Notes: a model not told the origin generated them from the letters alone. Positions 9,775-20,263 are shown, counted from the first letter of the stretch. The stretch is 46,269 bases of DNA from Serratia grimesii NBRC 13537 (GCF_001590905.1 NZ_BCTT01000018.1:1-46269); one strand, 5' to 3'. A program made the numbers and translations.

Positions 9775-10533
9775 ATGTCGTCCGCAAATCAACAAGAGGC
9801 TAATCCGTCCACTCTGGGGCCACGACATGTCGCCATTATTATGGACGGCAACGGACGCTGGGCTAAACGTCAGGGTAAGTTACGTGTCTTCGGTCATAAA
9901 GCAGGGGTGAAATCGGTTCGGCGTGCTGTCAGCTTTGCCGCCAACAACCATTTAGATGCGCTCACGCTTTATGCCTTCAGCAGCGAGAACTGGAACCGTC
10001 CGGTGCAGGAAGTCTCCGCCTTAATGGAGCTTTTTGTCCGTGCCCTGGATAGCGAAGTAAAAAGCCTGCATAAACATAACGTCAGACTGCGGGTGATCGG
10101 CGACATCAGCCGTTTCAGTACGCGTTTGCAAGAGCGGATCCATCGCTCTGAGCAACTGACAGAAAATAACGATGGCCTGACACTCAACATTGCTGCCAAC
10201 TATGGTGGCCGTTGGGATATTATTCAGGGAGTAAGGGAACTGGCTGAGCAGGTGAAGGATGGTGTACTGCATCCGGATCAAATTAGCGAAGAGTTACTGG
10301 GTGAGCGGGTCTGTATGAGTGACCTATCACCGGTGGATCTGGTGATCCGCACTGGTGGTGAACATCGCATCAGTAACTTTTTGCTGTGGCAAATTGCTTA
10401 TGCCGAACTTTACTTTACTGATGTACTCTGGCCTGATTTTGATGAACTTGTCTTTGAAGGTGCGCTGAATGCATTTGCACAACGCGAGCGTCGCTTCGGG
10501 GGAACAACACCTATCGGCGCCAATGCGTCCTAG
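9775..10533 (+). CDS. uppS: Undecaprenyl diphosphate synthase (cis-prenyltransferase)
   Basis: Also called IspU. It adds eight isopentenyl units in cis to farnesyl diphosphate, making the C55 lipid carrier for peptidoglycan and O-antigen. It has 252 residues. The family motifs are intact: [14 protein letters not shown] with the essential Asp at residue 24, [12 protein letters not shown] near residue 66, and the C-terminal [22 protein letters not shown] near residue 195 carrying the diphosphate-binding Arg and Ser. The ATG is preceded by GAGG. It starts the uppS-cdsA-rseP-bamA-skp-lpx run of envelope genes. Confidence 0.97.
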   Translation: MSSANQQEANPSTLGPRHVAIIMDGNGRWAKRQGKLRVFGHKAGVKSVRRAVSFAANNHLDALTLYAFSSENWNRPVQEVSALMELFVRALDSEVKSLHKHNVRLRVIGDISRFSTRLQERIHRSEQLTENNDGLTLNIAANYGGRWDIIQGVRELAEQVKDGVLHPDQISEELLGERVCMSDLSPVDLVIRTGGEHRISNFLLWQIAYAELYFTDVLWPDFDELVFEGALNAFAQRERRFGGTTPIGANAS

Positions 10534-10535
10534 GG

Positions 10536-10564
10536 GGAACTTTTGCTGAAGTATCGCCTCATAA
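10536..10564 (+). promoter_or_regulatory. Candidate sigmaE promoter at the uppS/cdsA junction
   Basis: GGAACTT followed after 16 bases by TCATAA resembles the sigmaE consensus (GGAACTT, 15-17 bases, TCtgA/TCaaA). It spans the uppS stop and the first codons of cdsA. A transcript from it would lack the start of cdsA and instead serve rseP, bamA and later genes. sigmaE is known to drive genes of this cluster in E. coli; this particular site is inferred from sequence match. Confidence 0.45.
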
Positions 10565-11391
10565 CTGCTCTGATCTTAATTCCGATTGTTATCGCAGCGC
10601 TGTTTTTGCTGCCGCCGGTGGGCTTTGCCCTGGTAACGCTCGTTGTGTGCATGTTAGCTGCCTGGGAGTGGGGCCAATTGGCCGGTTTTACTTCCCGCTC
10701 GCAGCGCATCTGGTTGGCGATATTGTGCGGCTTCCTGCTGGCGTTAATGATGCTCAGCATTCCGGCTTATCACCAGTCGGTCCATTTGCCACAGGTCGGT
10801 GGGCCGTTATGGCTGTCACTGGTTTGGTGGCTGGCAGCGTTGTTACTGGTCCTGTTTTATCCCGGTTCGGCAGCACTGTGGCGTAACTCACGCCCGATAC
10901 GTCTGGTTTTCGGTCTGCTGACCATTGTGCCGTTCTTCTGGGGCATGCTGTCGTTGCGTCAGTTCGGTTATGAACAAAACCACTTCACCGGCGCCTGGTG
11001 GCTGCTGTACGTGATGTTGTTGGTTTGGGGCGCGGATTCCGGCGCCTATATGTTTGGCAAATTGTTTGGCAAGCATAAACTGGCACCGAAAGTTTCTCCG
11101 GGGAAAACCTGGGAGGGGCTCATTGGTGGCCTGATCACCTCAGCCCTGATATCTTGGCTGTTTGGCCGTTACGCCCCGTTGAATGTGGTGCCGGCGACCT
11201 TACTGATTTGTTCGATAGTGGCTGCGCTGGCTTCGGTGCTGGGTGACCTTACCGAGAGCATGTTCAAACGCGAAGCAGGTATCAAAGACAGTGGTCATTT
11301 GATACCGGGTCATGGCGGTATACTGGATCGTATCGACAGCCTGACCGCAGCAGTGCCTGTATTTGCCTGCCTGATGCTGTTAGTGTTTTAA
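10543..11391 (+). CDS. cdsA: Phosphatidate cytidylyltransferase (CDP-diglyceride synthase)
   Basis: Inner-membrane enzyme making CDP-diacylglycerol from phosphatidic acid and CTP, the branch point to all phospholipids. The 282-residue protein is rich in hydrophobic membrane spans from residue 5 onward. The family signature is present near the C-terminus: [13 protein letters not shown] with [15 protein letters not shown] after it. The start is a TTG with GGGGGAAC upstream, 9 bases after the uppS stop, giving the usual N-terminus [17 protein letters not shown] may keep expression low. A small hydrophilic gap separates it from rseP. Confidence 0.96.
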   Translation: MLKYRLITALILIPIVIAALFLLPPVGFALVTLVVCMLAAWEWGQLAGFTSRSQRIWLAILCGFLLALMMLSIPAYHQSVHLPQVGGPLWLSLVWWLAALLLVLFYPGSAALWRNSRPIRLVFGLLTIVPFFWGMLSLRQFGYEQNHFTGAWWLLYVMLLVWGADSGAYMFGKLFGKHKLAPKVSPGKTWEGLIGGLITSALISWLFGRYAPLNVVPATLLICSIVAALASVLGDLTESMFKREAGIKDSGHLIPGHGGILDRIDSLTAAVPVFACLMLLVF

Positions 11392-11419
11392 TCCGTCAAT
11401 GGCGGGGAGTGAAGGGATT

Positions 11420-12775
11420 ATGGTTAGCGTGCTCTGGAACTTAGTCGCATTTCTTGTTGCGCTCGGTGTTTTAATCACCGTGCACGAGTTCGGGCACTTT
11501 TGGGTTGCTCGTCGTTGCGGCGTCCGTGTAGAGCGCTTCTCCATTGGTTTTGGCCGTGCTTTGTGGCGTCGTACAGATCGCCAGGGTACGGAGTATGTGA
11601 TTGCCCTGATCCCGCTGGGCGGCTATGTGAAGATGCTTGATGAGCGTGTTGACTCGGTTGCACCGGAACTCCGCCATCAGGCATTTAACAACAAGACCGT
11701 GTGGCAACGCGCGGCTATCGTCAGTGCCGGCCCTATCGCCAATTTCCTGTTCGCTATCCTTGCCTACTGGCTGGTATTCATTATCGGCGTTCCCAGTTTC
11801 CGTCCTGTGATCGGTGAAATCTCACCACAATCGATCGCGGCCAACGCTGAAATTTCGCCTGGAATGGAACTTAAGTCTGTCGATGGCATCGAAACGCCTG
11901 ATTGGGAATCAGTTCGTTTGGCGCTGGTGACAAAGATTGGCGACGCGCAAACCGAAGTAGGTATCGCGCCGTTTGGTTCTTCTCGGGTGGTCACTAAAAC
12001 CCTGGATTTACGCCAATGGAACTTTGAGCCGGACAAGCAAGATCCCGTGGTGGCATTGGGTATCATTCCGCGTGGCCCGCAGATAGAATCTGTCCTTGCC
12101 GAAGTGCAGCCGAATTCGGCAGCGCAAAAGGCGGGTTTACAAGCAGGGGACAGGATCGTTAAAGTCGATGGTCAGCTATTGGGTCGTTGGCAAACGTTGG
12201 TTAAACGGATCCACAACGGTCCAGGACAACCACTGGCTTTAGAGATCGAAAGAAACGGCGTCCCCTTGTCTTTGTCGCTGATACCGGATACAAAGCCGGT
12301 GGGAAAAGACAAAACCGTGGGTTTTGCAGGCATCATTCCGAAAGTGCTGCCGCTGCCAGACGAGTATAAAACGATTCGCCAGTATGGACCTTTCCCAGCG
12401 TTGTATCAGGCTGGGGACAAGACCTGGCAGCTAATGAGCCTTACGGTCAAAATGCTGGGCAAATTAATAACCGGTGATGTAAAGCTGAACAACCTGAGTG
12501 GCCCGATTTCGATTGCACAGGGAGCAGGGGCGTCAGCTGGGGTCGGGTTTGTGTATTATCTGATGTTCCTGGCGTTGATCAGTGTCAACCTGGGTATCAT
12601 CAACCTGTTCCCATTACCGGTGTTAGATGGTGGGCATCTCCTTTTCCTGGCGATAGAAAAGCTGAAAGGTGGGCCGGTTTCCGAGCGAGTACAGGACTAC
12701 AGTTACCGCATTGGTTCGATCGTGTTGGTGCTTTTAATGGGTCTTGCACTTTTCAATGATTTTTCTCGTCTTTAG
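11420..12775 (+). CDS. rseP: Site-2 protease RseP (sigmaE pathway)
   Basis: Intramembrane zinc metalloprotease that cleaves anti-sigma factor RseA after DegS, releasing sigmaE, and also clears remnant signal peptides. I chose the ATG giving [16 protein letters not shown], 451 residues against 450 in E. coli. An in-frame ATG 21 bases earlier would add MAGSEGI, which has no counterpart. The active site HEFGH is at residues 22-26 and the second motif PVLDGGH, with the third zinc ligand Asp, is near residue 400. Two PDZ domains lie between membrane spans 1 and 2, the second containing [21 protein letters not shown]. It sits directly upstream of bamA and skp, envelope genes of the response it activates. 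Confidence 0.96.
   Translation: MVSVLWNLVAFLVALGVLITVHEFGHFWVARRCGVRVERFSIGFGRALWRRTDRQGTEYVIALIPLGGYVKMLDERVDSVAPELRHQAFNNKTVWQRAAIVSAGPIANFLFAILAYWLVFIIGVPSFRPVIGEISPQSIAANAEISPGMELKSVDGIETPDWESVRLALVTKIGDAQTEVGIAPFGSSRVVTKTLDLRQWNFEPDKQDPVVALGIIPRGPQIESVLAEVQPNSAAQKAGLQAGDRIVKVDGQLLGRWQTLVKRIHNGPGQPLALEIERNGVPLSLSLIPDTKPVGKDKTVGFAGIIPKVLPLPDEYKTIRQYGPFPALYQAGDKTWQLMSLTVKMLGKLITGDVKLNNLSGPISIAQGAGASAGVGFVYYLMFLALISVNLGIINLFPLPVLDGGHLLFLAIEKLKGGPVSERVQDYSYRIGSIVLVLLMGLALFNDFSRL
11866..11894 (+). promoter_or_regulatory. Candidate sigmaE promoter inside rseP
   Basis: GGAACTT, a 16-base spacer and TCGAAA match the sigmaE consensus well. The site is within rseP, about 920 bases upstream of bamA. 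The position agrees with an internal sigmaE promoter for bamA-skp known from E. coli as far as I recall it. It would raise outer-membrane assembly factors under envelope stress. Confidence 0.55.
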
Positions 12776-12810
12776 GGACGGGGATAGGTTAGGAAGAACG
12801 CATAACAACG

Positions 12811-15216
12811 ATGGCGATGAAAAAGTTGCTCATAGCGTCGCTGCTGTTTGGCAGCGCCACCGTATACGGTGCAGACGGGTTCGTAGTGAAGGATATTCAT
12901 TTCGAAGGCCTGCAGCGAGTCGCCGTCGGTGCGGCGTTACTCAACATGCCGGTTCGCGTAGGCGATACCGTCACTGACGATGATATCAGTAATACCATCC
13001 GTGCCTTGTTTGCCACTGGCAACTTCGAGGACGTTCGCGTGCTGCGCGATGGTAATACGCTGATTGTTCAGGTTAAGGAACGTCCTACCATTGCCAGCAT
13101 CACTTTCTCCGGCAACAAGTCGGTGAAAGATGACATGCTCAAGCAAAACCTGGAAGCCTCTGGCGTTCGGGTTGGCGAAGCGCTTGACCGCACCACGATT
13201 TCCAGCATTGAAAAAGGGTTGGAAGACTTCTACTACAGCGTCGGTAAATACAGCGCCTCGGTGAAAGCCGTTGTCACGCCGTTGCCGCGTAACCGTGTTG
13301 ACCTGAAACTGGTGTTCACGGAAGGGGTTTCCGCCAAGATTCAACAAATCAACATTGTCGGCAATCATGCCTTCACCAACGATGAACTGATTTCGCGCTT
13401 CCAACTGCGTGATGAAGTGCCGTGGTGGAACGTGGTCGGCGATCGCAAATACCAGAAGCAAAAACTGGCGGGTGACCTTGAAACCCTGCGCAGTTTCTAT
13501 CTGGACCGCGGTTACGCGCGCTTCAATATTGATTCGACTCAGGTTAGCCTGACGCCGGACAAAAAAGGCATTTACATCACCATCAATATCACGGAAGGCG
13601 AGCAGTACAAGCTTACCGGCGTGGTAGTGAATGGTAATCTGGCAGGTCACTCGGCGGAAGTTGCCCAGTTGACCAAGATTGAGCCAGGTGAGCTGTACAA
13701 CGGCAGTAAAGTGACCAAAATGGAAGACAACGTCAAAACGATGTTGGGCCGTTATGGTTATGCCTACCCACGTGTTTCCACTCAGCCAGAAATCAACGAC
13801 GCGGATAAAACCGTGAAGCTGCATCTGAATATTGATGCAGGCAACCGTTTCTACGTGCGCCGTATCAAGTTTGAAGGTAACGACACCAGTAAAGACTCCG
13901 TATTACGCCGTGAAATGCGTCAGATGGAAGGTGCGTGGCTGGGTAATGCTCAAGTTGAGCAGGGTAAAGAACGTCTCAACCGTTTAGGTTACTTTGAGAC
14001 GGTCGATGTTGAAACCCAGCGCGTTCCAGGTACTGCTGACCAAGTTGACGTCACCTACAAGGTGAAAGAGCGTAACACCGGTACCTTCAACTTCGGCGTC
14101 GGTTACGGCACCGAGAGCGGTGTTAGCTTCCAGGCTGGTGTACAGCAGGACAACTGGCTGGGGACAGGCTATTCCGTCGGCATCAGCGGTACCAAGAACG
14201 ACTACCAGACTTATACCGAGCTGTCGGTAACCAACCCGTACTTCACCGTTGACGGTGTGAGTTTGGGTGGGCGCATCTTCTACAACGACTTTAAAGCGGA
14301 TGACGCCGACCTGTCTGATTATACCAACAAGAGTTACGGTATAGACGGTACCTTAGGCTTCCCGATCAACGAAAACAACTCGTTGCGTACCGGCTTGGGT
14401 TATGTGCATAACGGCCTGTCGAACATGCAGCCGCAGATTGCTATGTGGCGTTATCTGGACTCAATGGGTCTGAACCCTAACACCACCGATCGCGCCAGCT
14501 ATTCTGCCGATGACTTCACGTTGAACCTGGGTTGGACCTACAACAACCTTGACCGTGGTTATTTCCCAACTTCGGGTAACCGCACAACGCTTAATGGTAA
14601 AGTCACCATTCCTGGGTCAGATAACGAATACTACAAGTTGACGTTAGACAGCGTGCAGTACGTTCCGATCAACGACGATCGTACCTGGGTGCTGTTGGGT
14701 CGTGGCCGTCTGGGTTATGCCGATGGCATTGGCAGCAAAGAGATGCCGTTCTACGAGAACTTCTACGCCGGCGGCTCTAGCACCGTGCGTGGTTTCGGCT
14801 CCAACACCATTGGTCCGAAAGCGGTGTACTACAATTCCAGCTCGTATAGCTGCACCAATGGCACGACGATTTGTAACTCGGACGATGCAGTGGGCGGTAA
14901 CGCCATGGCAGTCGCCAGTATGGAATTGATCACACCAACGCCATTCATCAGCGAGAAATACGCCAACTCAGTGCGTACTTCACTGTTTGTGGATGCGGGT
15001 ACCGTGTGGGATACCAATTGGCAGAATACTGCGCAGACCAGCATGTATGATATTCCGGACTACAGTAAAGCGAGCAATATCCGCGTTTCTGCCGGTATCG
15101 CTTTGCAGTGGATGTCACCTTTGGGTCCGTTGGTGTTCTCTTATGCCAACCCGATCAAGAAATACGAAGGCGACAAGTCCGAACAGTTCCAATTTAACAT
15201 TGGCAAGACCTGGTAA
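12811..15216 (+). CDS. bamA: Outer-membrane protein assembly factor BamA
   Basis: Essential central component of the BAM complex that folds beta-barrel proteins into the outer membrane. It has 801 residues, within the enterobacterial range. A signal peptide ([20 protein letters not shown]) is followed by five POTRA domains to about residue 420 and a 16-stranded barrel that ends in FNIGKTW with the terminal aromatic residue. The conserved VRGF motif of extracellular loop 6 is present, as is a nearby cysteine pair ([10 protein letters not shown]). Extracellular loops, especially around that pair, are shorter than in E. coli and differ in sequence, as expected of surface-exposed parts. Follows rseP and precedes its functional partner skp. 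Confidence 0.98.
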   Translation: MAMKKLLIASLLFGSATVYGADGFVVKDIHFEGLQRVAVGAALLNMPVRVGDTVTDDDISNTIRALFATGNFEDVRVLRDGNTLIVQVKERPTIASITFSGNKSVKDDMLKQNLEASGVRVGEALDRTTISSIEKGLEDFYYSVGKYSASVKAVVTPLPRNRVDLKLVFTEGVSAKIQQINIVGNHAFTNDELISRFQLRDEVPWWNVVGDRKYQKQKLAGDLETLRSFYLDRGYARFNIDSTQVSLTPDKKGIYITINITEGEQYKLTGVVVNGNLAGHSAEVAQLTKIEPGELYNGSKVTKMEDNVKTMLGRYGYAYPRVSTQPEINDADKTVKLHLNIDAGNRFYVRRIKFEGNDTSKDSVLRREMRQMEGAWLGNAQVEQGKERLNRLGYFETVDVETQRVPGTADQVDVTYKVKERNTGTFNFGVGYGTESGVSFQAGVQQDNWLGTGYSVGISGTKNDYQTYTELSVTNPYFTVDGVSLGGRIFYNDFKADDADLSDYTNKSYGIDGTLGFPINENNSLRTGLGYVHNGLSNMQPQIAMWRYLDSMGLNPNTTDRASYSADDFTLNLGWTYNNLDRGYFPTSGNRTTLNGKVTIPGSDNEYYKLTLDSVQYVPINDDRTWVLLGRGRLGYADGIGSKEMPFYENFYAGGSSTVRGFGSNTIGPKAVYYNSSSYSCTNGTTICNSDDAVGGNAMAVASMELITPTPFISEKYANSVRTSLFVDAGTVWDTNWQNTAQTSMYDIPDYSKASNIRVSAGIALQWMSPLGPLVFSYANPIKKYEGDKSEQFQFNIGKTW

Positions 15217-15335
15217 CAGGTCCCGCTTCTGGGCATAGCAGTTATTAAGAATCGCAAATGCCAGGCGCCCGTCAGAGCACAGAGAGATGATTCTCATTGT
15301 TTTGCGGGATAAGTCTGGCAGATTGTGTACTTCAA

Positions 15336-15349
15336 GTGTCATATGACAC
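15336..15349. repeat. 14-bp perfect palindrome upstream of skp
   Basis: GTGTCATATGACAC is a perfect palindrome in the 159-bp bamA-skp gap, 27 bases before the skp start. It may be an operator or may simply be a small mRNA fold. No regulator is recognised. Confidence 0.3.
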
Positions 15350-15375
15350 AAATGGGTGATGGTAAGGAGTTTATA

Positions 15376-15873
15376 GTGAAAAAGTGGTTGTGTGCCGCAG
15401 GCCTCGGTTTAGCAATGGCTGCTTCAGCTGGCGTTCAGGCAGCAGATAAGATCGCTGTAGTTAACGTCTCCAGCATTTTCCAACAGTTGCCGGCTCGTGA
15501 AGCCGTTGCCAAACAGCTGGAAAACGAGTTCAAAGGCCGTGCTGGTGAGCTTCAGAACATGGAGCGTAGCCTTCAGACCAAAATGCAACGTTTGCAGCGT
15601 GATGGCGCTACCATGAAAGCCAGCGATCGTAGCAAGATGGAAAAGGACGTGATGGCACAGCGCGAGCAGTTCTCTCAGAAAGCACAGGCTTTTGAGCAGG
15701 ACAACCGTCGCCGTCAGATGGAAGAGCGTAATAAAATCCTGAGCCGTATTCAGGACGCTGTGAAATCTGTTGCCAGCAAAGAAGGCTACGACGTAGTCAT
15801 CGATGCTAACGCTGTTGCCTACGCAGGTTCTTCTAAAGACATCACTGCTGACGTGCTGAAACAGGTTAAATAA
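15376..15873 (+). CDS. skp: Periplasmic chaperone Skp (OmpH)
   Basis: Trimeric periplasmic chaperone that holds unfolded outer-membrane proteins on the way to BAM. I chose the GTG start because it follows AAGGAG at ideal spacing and gives a clean signal peptide ([23 protein letters not shown]). The in-frame ATG 51 bases earlier would put a charged tail ahead of it. The 165-residue protein has mature start [10 protein letters not shown], a long charged coiled-coil region (residues about 45-135) forming the tentacles, and the trimerisation end [25 protein letters not shown]. It lies between bamA and lpxD, only 3 bases from lpxD. Confidence 0.97.
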   Translation: MKKWLCAAGLGLAMAASAGVQAADKIAVVNVSSIFQQLPAREAVAKQLENEFKGRAGELQNMERSLQTKMQRLQRDGATMKASDRSKMEKDVMAQREQFSQKAQAFEQDNRRRQMEERNKILSRIQDAVKSVASKEGYDVVIDANAVAYAGSSKDITADVLKQVK

Positions 15874-15876
15874 CAC

Positions 15877-16908
15877 ATGCCTTCAATTCGACTGGCTGAT
15901 TTAGCGCAGCAGTTGGATGCACAATTGCACGGTGATGGCGATCTCGTCATCACCGGCATTGCTTCTATGCATTCGGCACAGGCTGGCCAAATCACGTTTT
16001 TGTCAAACAGCCGCTATCAAGAGCAGCTGTCTTCCTGCCAGGCAAGCGCAGTAGTGCTTACCGAAGCGGATTTACCACACTGCCGTTCTGCGGCGCTGGT
16101 GGTTAAAAACCCTTACCTGACTTATGCGCGTATGGCGCAGCTGATGGATACGACGCCATCCCCGGCTCAGGATATCGCCCCAAGTGCGGTTATCTCCCCT
16201 GACGCTACGCTGGGGCAGCATGTTGCCATCGGGGCAAATGCGGTGATCGAGTCTGGTGCAGTACTGGGTGATAACGTGGTTATCGGCCCTGGCTGTTTTA
16301 TCGGCAAAAGCGCACGCATTGGCGCGGGTACGCGTCTGTGGGCGAACGTAACGATTTATCATGAAGTTGAGATCGGCCAGCGCTGCTTGATCCAGTCCGG
16401 GACTGTGATTGGTGCTGACGGTTTTGGCTATGCCAACGAACGCGGCGAGTGGATCAAGATCCCTCAGCTGGGTACGGTGATTATTGGCGATCGCGTCGAG
16501 ATTGGTGCCTGCACCACGATTGACCGCGGCGCGCTGGATAACACCCAGATTGGGAATGGTGTTATCATCGACAACCAATGCCAGATTGCACATAACGTGG
16601 TGATTGGCGACAATACCGCCGTCGCCGGTGGTGTGATTATGGCTGGCAGCCTGAAAATCGGCCGCTATTGCCAGATCGGTGGAGCCAGTGTGATCAATGG
16701 TCACATGGAGATCGCCGACAAGGTTGTTGTCACCGGAATGGGAATGGTTATGCGACCAATCACCGAACCTGGGGTATACTCTTCGGGCATTCCGTTACAA
16801 CCCAACAAAGTGTGGCGTAAAACCGCTGCGTTGGTGATGAATATCGATGAGATTAGCAAGCGCTTAAAAGCTGTCGAACGAAAAGTCGGAAAAGACGATA
16901 CCCGATAA
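15877..16908 (+). CDS. lpxD: UDP-3-O-(3-hydroxymyristoyl)glucosamine N-acyltransferase
   Basis: Third step of lipid A synthesis: transfers a 3-hydroxyacyl chain from acyl carrier protein to the 2-amino group. The 343-residue protein has an N-terminal uridine-binding domain (residues 1-100) and a left-handed beta-helix of hexapeptide repeats from about residue 100. The catalytic His239 is present in [11 protein letters not shown]. The C-terminal helix (KLKAVERKV region) closes the protein. The start lies 3 bases after skp, so they are co-transcribed. Downstream is a longer than usual 278-base gap before fabZ. Confidence 0.97.
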   Translation: MPSIRLADLAQQLDAQLHGDGDLVITGIASMHSAQAGQITFLSNSRYQEQLSSCQASAVVLTEADLPHCRSAALVVKNPYLTYARMAQLMDTTPSPAQDIAPSAVISPDATLGQHVAIGANAVIESGAVLGDNVVIGPGCFIGKSARIGAGTRLWANVTIYHEVEIGQRCLIQSGTVIGADGFGYANERGEWIKIPQLGTVIIGDRVEIGACTTIDRGALDNTQIGNGVIIDNQCQIAHNVVIGDNTAVAGGVIMAGSLKIGRYCQIGGASVINGHMEIADKVVVTGMGMVMRPITEPGVYSSGIPLQPNKVWRKTAALVMNIDEISKRLKAVERKVGKDDTR

Positions 16909-17186
16909 ATTGTACGCTGCATTGCGGCGGCAACTGAGCGAATCCCTTGGCATCTAAAACACGATGCTACTGGGGGATAAGTGAAGGCAGCTAACAACAT
17001 GCAGTTTGCACGATGTAGGGTATAATCACTGCCGCCCGCCACACTGGGTACAAAACGAAACGCGTTGGTCATGAGACCAAAAGCGCAAAGAGTTGTTAAT
17101 TTGCGGCCTGCATGACTTCCTCCTTATTGGGGGCAGCGCAGGCCGTGTTGTTGATGCCATCAGTTTTTAGAGACAGGAAGAGTATT
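16909..17186 (+). promoter_or_regulatory. lpxD-fabZ intergenic leader with TATAAT and two hairpins
   Basis: This gap is unusually long within an otherwise tight operon. A perfect -10 TATAAT is at 17021-17026, but the -35 is poor. Downstream are a hairpin with TTGGTC (17065-17070), loop ATGA and GACCAA (17075-17080), and a perfect 8-bp inverted repeat CGGCCTGC (17104-17111) with GCAGGCCG (17138-17145). It may supply an internal promoter and a structured leader for fabZ-lpxA. No coding gene is credible in it. Confidence 0.4.
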
Positions 17187-17642
17187 TTGACTACTGACAC
17201 TCATACTCTGGATATTGCAGAAATTTTAGAGCTGCTTCCTCACCGTTACCCGTTCTTGCTGGTCGATCGCGTCCTCGAGTTTGAGGAGCACAAATTCCTG
17301 CGTGCGGTGAAGAACGTATCTGTAAATGAGCCGTTTTTCCAGGGACACTTCCCTGGTAAACCGATTTTTCCAGGCGTATTGATTCTGGAAGCCATGGCGC
17401 AAGCCACCGGTATCCTGGCGTTTAAAAGCGTCGGCAAACTGGAACCGGGCGAGTTGTATTACTTTGCCGGTATTGACGAAGCTCGCTTCAAACGCCCGGT
17501 AGTGCCAGGCGATCAGATGATCATGGAAGTCACCTTTGAGAAAACCCGCCGTGGCTTGACGCGTTTCAAAGGCGTGGCGACGGTAGACGGCAAAATTGTC
17601 TGCGAAGCAACCATGATGTGTGCCCGCAGCCGGGAGGCATAA
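17187..17642 (+). CDS. fabZ: 3-hydroxyacyl-[acyl-carrier-protein] dehydratase FabZ
   Basis: Hot-dog-fold dehydratase of fatty-acid elongation that competes with LpxA/LpxD for hydroxyacyl-ACP, setting the balance of phospholipid and lipid A. I chose the TTG start with AGGAAG upstream. It gives [20 protein letters not shown] and 151 residues, the E. coli length. A longer ATG frame from 17112 adds an unrelated 25-residue tail. The catalytic His54 ([14 protein letters not shown]) and Glu68 (ILEAMAQ) are present at E. coli numbering. It lies 3 bases before lpxA. Confidence 0.96.
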   Translation: MTTDTHTLDIAEILELLPHRYPFLLVDRVLEFEEHKFLRAVKNVSVNEPFFQGHFPGKPIFPGVLILEAMAQATGILAFKSVGKLEPGELYYFAGIDEARFKRPVVPGDQMIMEVTFEKTRRGLTRFKGVATVDGKIVCEATMMCARSREA

Positions 17643-17645
17643 TCC

Positions 17646-18434
17646 GTGATTGACGAAACCGCCTTTATCCACCCTAGCGCAATAGTTGAAGAAGGCGCCA
17701 TTATTGGCGCTGGCGCGCATATCGGTCCCTTCTGCTACGTCGGCTCCCAGGTGGAAATCGGCGCTGGTACGGTACTGAAGTCCCACGTTGTGGTGAACGG
17801 CATTACCAAGATTGGCCGCGATAATCAGATCTATCAGTTCGCCTCCATCGGTGAAGTAAACCAGGATCTGAAATACGCGGGCGAACCAACGCGCGTTGAA
17901 GTTGGCGATCGTAATCGCATCCGCGAGAGCGTCACTATTCATCGCGGTACTGCGCAGGGCTCTGGCCTGACTAAAGTGGGCAGCGACAACCTGTTGATGG
18001 TTAATGTGCATGTTGCGCATGACTGCGTAGTTGGTAACTCTTGCGTACTGGCCAACAATGCCACGCTTGCGGGCCATGTCGAAGTTGATGATCATGCCAT
18101 TATCGGTGGCATGACGGCTATTCATCAGTTTTGCATTATTGGCGCGCACGTGATGGTTGGCGGTTGCTCCGGGGTTGCTCAGGACGTGCCTCCTTTCGTC
18201 ATCGCACAAGGTAACCACGCTACACCATTCGGCGTTAACGCCGTTGGTCTGAAGCGTCGTGGTTTTGATAAGGATGAAATGCAGGCTATCCGTAATGCCT
18301 ACAAGATCCTTTATCGCAGTGAAAAAACGCTGGATGAGGCGAAGACAGAAATCGAAGCCCTGGCTAAAGAACAGCCAGTGGTGCAGCAATATCTCGATTT
18401 CTTCACCCGTTCAACCCGCGGCATTATTCGCTGA
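17646..18434 (+). CDS. lpxA: UDP-N-acetylglucosamine acyltransferase
   Basis: First enzyme of lipid A synthesis, adding 3-hydroxymyristoyl from ACP to UDP-GlcNAc in the cytoplasm. It has 262 residues, as in E. coli. The left-handed beta-helix of hexapeptide repeats starts at the N-terminus ([22 protein letters not shown]). The catalytic base His125 is in [12 protein letters not shown]-terminal helical region (residues about 190-262) completes the trimer-forming fold. The start is GTG, 3 bases after fabZ. It is followed by lpxB after 3 bases, so fabZ-lpxA-lpxB-rnhB are tightly coupled. Confidence 0.97.
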   Translation: MIDETAFIHPSAIVEEGAIIGAGAHIGPFCYVGSQVEIGAGTVLKSHVVVNGITKIGRDNQIYQFASIGEVNQDLKYAGEPTRVEVGDRNRIRESVTIHRGTAQGSGLTKVGSDNLLMVNVHVAHDCVVGNSCVLANNATLAGHVEVDDHAIIGGMTAIHQFCIIGAHVMVGGCSGVAQDVPPFVIAQGNHATPFGVNAVGLKRRGFDKDEMQAIRNAYKILYRSEKTLDEAKTEIEALAKEQPVVQQYLDFFTRSTRGIIR

Positions 18435-18437
18435 CCT

Positions 18438-19586
18438 ATGCTAAATCGCCCATTGACTATCGGATTGGTCGCCGGAGAAACGTCCGGTGATATTCTTGGC
18501 GCCGGTTTGATCCGGGCGCTCAAGGCGCAGATTCCTGACGCGCGTTTTGTGGGCGTCGCCGGCCCGCTGATGCAGGCGGAAGGCTGCGAAACCTGGTATG
18601 AAATGGAAGAACTGGCGGTAATGGGCGTGGTCGAGGTGCTTGAGCGCCTGCCACGCCTGTTAAAGATCCGCAAGGATCTTACCCGCCGGTTCAGCGACCT
18701 GAAACCGGACGTGTTTGTCGGTATTGATGCACCAGACTTCAATATCACTCTGGAAGGTCGACTGAAACAACGCGGTATCCGCACCATTCACTATGTCAGC
18801 CCGTCCGTTTGGGCCTGGCGTCAAAAGCGCGTTTTCAAAATTGGCAAAGCCACCGATTTGGTGCTGGCGTTTCTCCCTTTCGAAAAAGCGTTTTACGATC
18901 GTTTTAACGTTCCTTGTCGTTTTATTGGCCATACGATGGCCGACGCAATGCCTCTTCAGCCGGATAAACTGACTGCGCGTGCAGCATTAGGTATCGCGCC
19001 TGATGCACGTTGTCTCGCTTTGCTTCCGGGGAGCCGCGGCGCAGAAGTCGAGATGCTGAGTGCCGATTTCCTGAAGACTGCACAGTTATTGCGTACGCGT
19101 TATCCAGATTTAGAATTGGTCGTACCCTTGGTTAATGCCAAGCGACGTGAGCAGTTCGAGCGTATCAAGGCTGAAGTGGCACCAGAACTGCGGGTTCATC
19201 TGCTGGACGGTCAAGGGCGTGAGGCGATGATCGCCAGCGATGCTGCATTACTTGCCTCTGGTACTGCGGCGCTGGAATGCATGTTGGCCAAATGCCCGAT
19301 GGTGGTGGGCTACCGCATGAAGCCATTTACCTTCTGGTTGGCACAGCGGTTAGTGAAAACCCCTTATGTTTCATTGCCTAATTTATTAGCGGGCCGTGAA
19401 ATCGTCACTGAACTGTTACAGCATGATTGCGTACCGGAAAAACTGGCAGCGGCGGTGATGCCTCTGCTGGAAGAGAGTCCGCAAACCGATGAACTGAAAC
19501 AGACTTTCCTTACTTTGCACCAAAGCATCCGTTGCGGTGCTGATGAACAGGCCGCTCAGGCTGTGTTGGAGCTGGCAAAAGCATGA
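18438..19586 (+). CDS. lpxB: Lipid-A-disaccharide synthase
   Basis: Glycosyltransferase (GT family 19) that joins UDP-2,3-diacylglucosamine and lipid X to form the lipid A disaccharide at the inner face of the inner membrane. The 382 residues equal the E. coli length. The start shows the conserved [16 protein letters not shown], with GIDAPDFN near residue 96 and [14 protein letters not shown] near residue 117. The C-terminal half has [13 protein letters not shown] and the [12 protein letters not shown] segment that binds UDP. Its last four bases overlap the start of rnhB (ATGA). Confidence 0.97.
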   Translation: MLNRPLTIGLVAGETSGDILGAGLIRALKAQIPDARFVGVAGPLMQAEGCETWYEMEELAVMGVVEVLERLPRLLKIRKDLTRRFSDLKPDVFVGIDAPDFNITLEGRLKQRGIRTIHYVSPSVWAWRQKRVFKIGKATDLVLAFLPFEKAFYDRFNVPCRFIGHTMADAMPLQPDKLTARAALGIAPDARCLALLPGSRGAEVEMLSADFLKTAQLLRTRYPDLELVVPLVNAKRREQFERIKAEVAPELRVHLLDGQGREAMIASDAALLASGTAALECMLAKCPMVVGYRMKPFTFWLAQRLVKTPYVSLPNLLAGREIVTELLQHDCVPEKLAAAVMPLLEESPQTDELKQTFLTLHQSIRCGADEQAAQAVLELAKA

Positions 19587-20176
19587 TTGAACCTTTCATT
19601 TATCCTGCCGCGACATTGATTGCCGGTGTGGATGAGGTTGGCCGCGGCCCCTTGGTGGGCGCGGTTGTGACCGCCGCAGTGATTCTCGATCCTACCCGGC
19701 CGATCGTTGGTTTGGCGGACTCGAAAAAACTCAGTGAAAAGCGCCGATTGGCGTTATATGACGAGATCATTGAAAAGGCTCTGTCCTGGAGTCTGGGACG
19801 CGCTGAGCCGGATGAGATTGACCAACTTAACATTCTGCATGCCACCATGCTGGCGATGCAGCGTGCTGTTGCTGGATTGCATATCGCGCCGGACATGGTA
19901 TTGATTGACGGCAACCGTTGCCCGACATTGCCGATGCGTTCGCAGGCGGTAGTGAAGGGTGATAGTCGTGTCGCGGAAATCAGCGCGGCGTCCATTCTGG
20001 CGAAAGTGACGCGTGACCATGAAATGACCGAGCTGGATCGTGTATTCCCGGACTACGGTTTTGCGCAGCATAAAGGTTATCCGACCGCCTTCCATCTGGA
20101 GCGGCTGGCCGCGCTGGGTGCGACCGAGCATCATCGCCGCAGCTTTGCCCCGGTAAAAAGGGTGTTGGCGCTGTAA
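19583..20176 (+). CDS. rnhB: Ribonuclease HII
   Basis: Endonuclease that cuts RNA in RNA-DNA hybrids and starts removal of single misincorporated ribonucleotides. 197 residues. The type 2 RNase H signature [20 protein letters not shown] lies near residue 13 and supplies the first acidic pair (Asp, Glu). VLIDGNRCP near residue 108 supplies the third acid, and [17 protein letters not shown] near residue 130 carries the region of the fourth. It overlaps lpxB by four bases and precedes dnaE, linking lipid A genes to replication genes as in E. coli. Confidence 0.96.
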   Translation: MIEPFIYPAATLIAGVDEVGRGPLVGAVVTAAVILDPTRPIVGLADSKKLSEKRRLALYDEIIEKALSWSLGRAEPDEIDQLNILHATMLAMQRAVAGLHIAPDMVLIDGNRCPTLPMRSQAVVKGDSRVAEISAASILAKVTRDHEMTELDRVFPDYGFAQHKGYPTAFHLERLAALGATEHHRRSFAPVKRVLAL

Positions 20177-20180
20177 TTTG

Positions 20181-20202
20181 CTGGTCTGGGCATCCAGACC
20201 AG
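20181..20202 (+). repeat. 9-bp hairpin in the rnhB-dnaE gap
   Basis: CTGGTCTGG, loop GCAT, CCAGACCAG is a perfect 9-bp stem that begins 4 bases after the rnhB stop. No T-run follows, so it is unlikely to stop transcription by itself. It may protect mRNA 3' ends or modulate read-through into dnaE. Confidence 0.45.
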
Positions 20203-20263
20203 GCACGCGATAGAGTTAACCCGGGCATCAGTTCACTGAGCCCATAGATTCAGGTATCTGGAT

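Noticed and set aside
12937-13824. 295-residue open frame antisense to bamA
   Set aside because: Lies wholly within bamA in the opposite frame; no recognisable motif. The same reasoning applies to long antisense frames in tsf, cadA and dnaE.
15280-15305. Fur-box-like ATGATTCTCAT in the bamA-skp gap
   Set aside because: Only the short ATGA/TCAT symmetry fits; the match to the 19-bp Fur consensus is too weak to report as a site.
15325-15375. ATG upstream of skp as its start
   Set aside because: No ribosome site and it would spoil the signal peptide; the GTG at 15376 has AAGGAG at ideal spacing.
17112-17186. ATG at 17112 as the fabZ start
   Set aside because: Adds 25 residues not found in the family; the TTG start gives the exact family length and active-site numbering.
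17226-18389. 387-residue open frame antisense to fabZ-lpxA
   Set aside because: It mirrors two well-identified genes, has a composition of a codon-position shadow (rich in His, Asn, Ala) and shows no domain or ribosome site.
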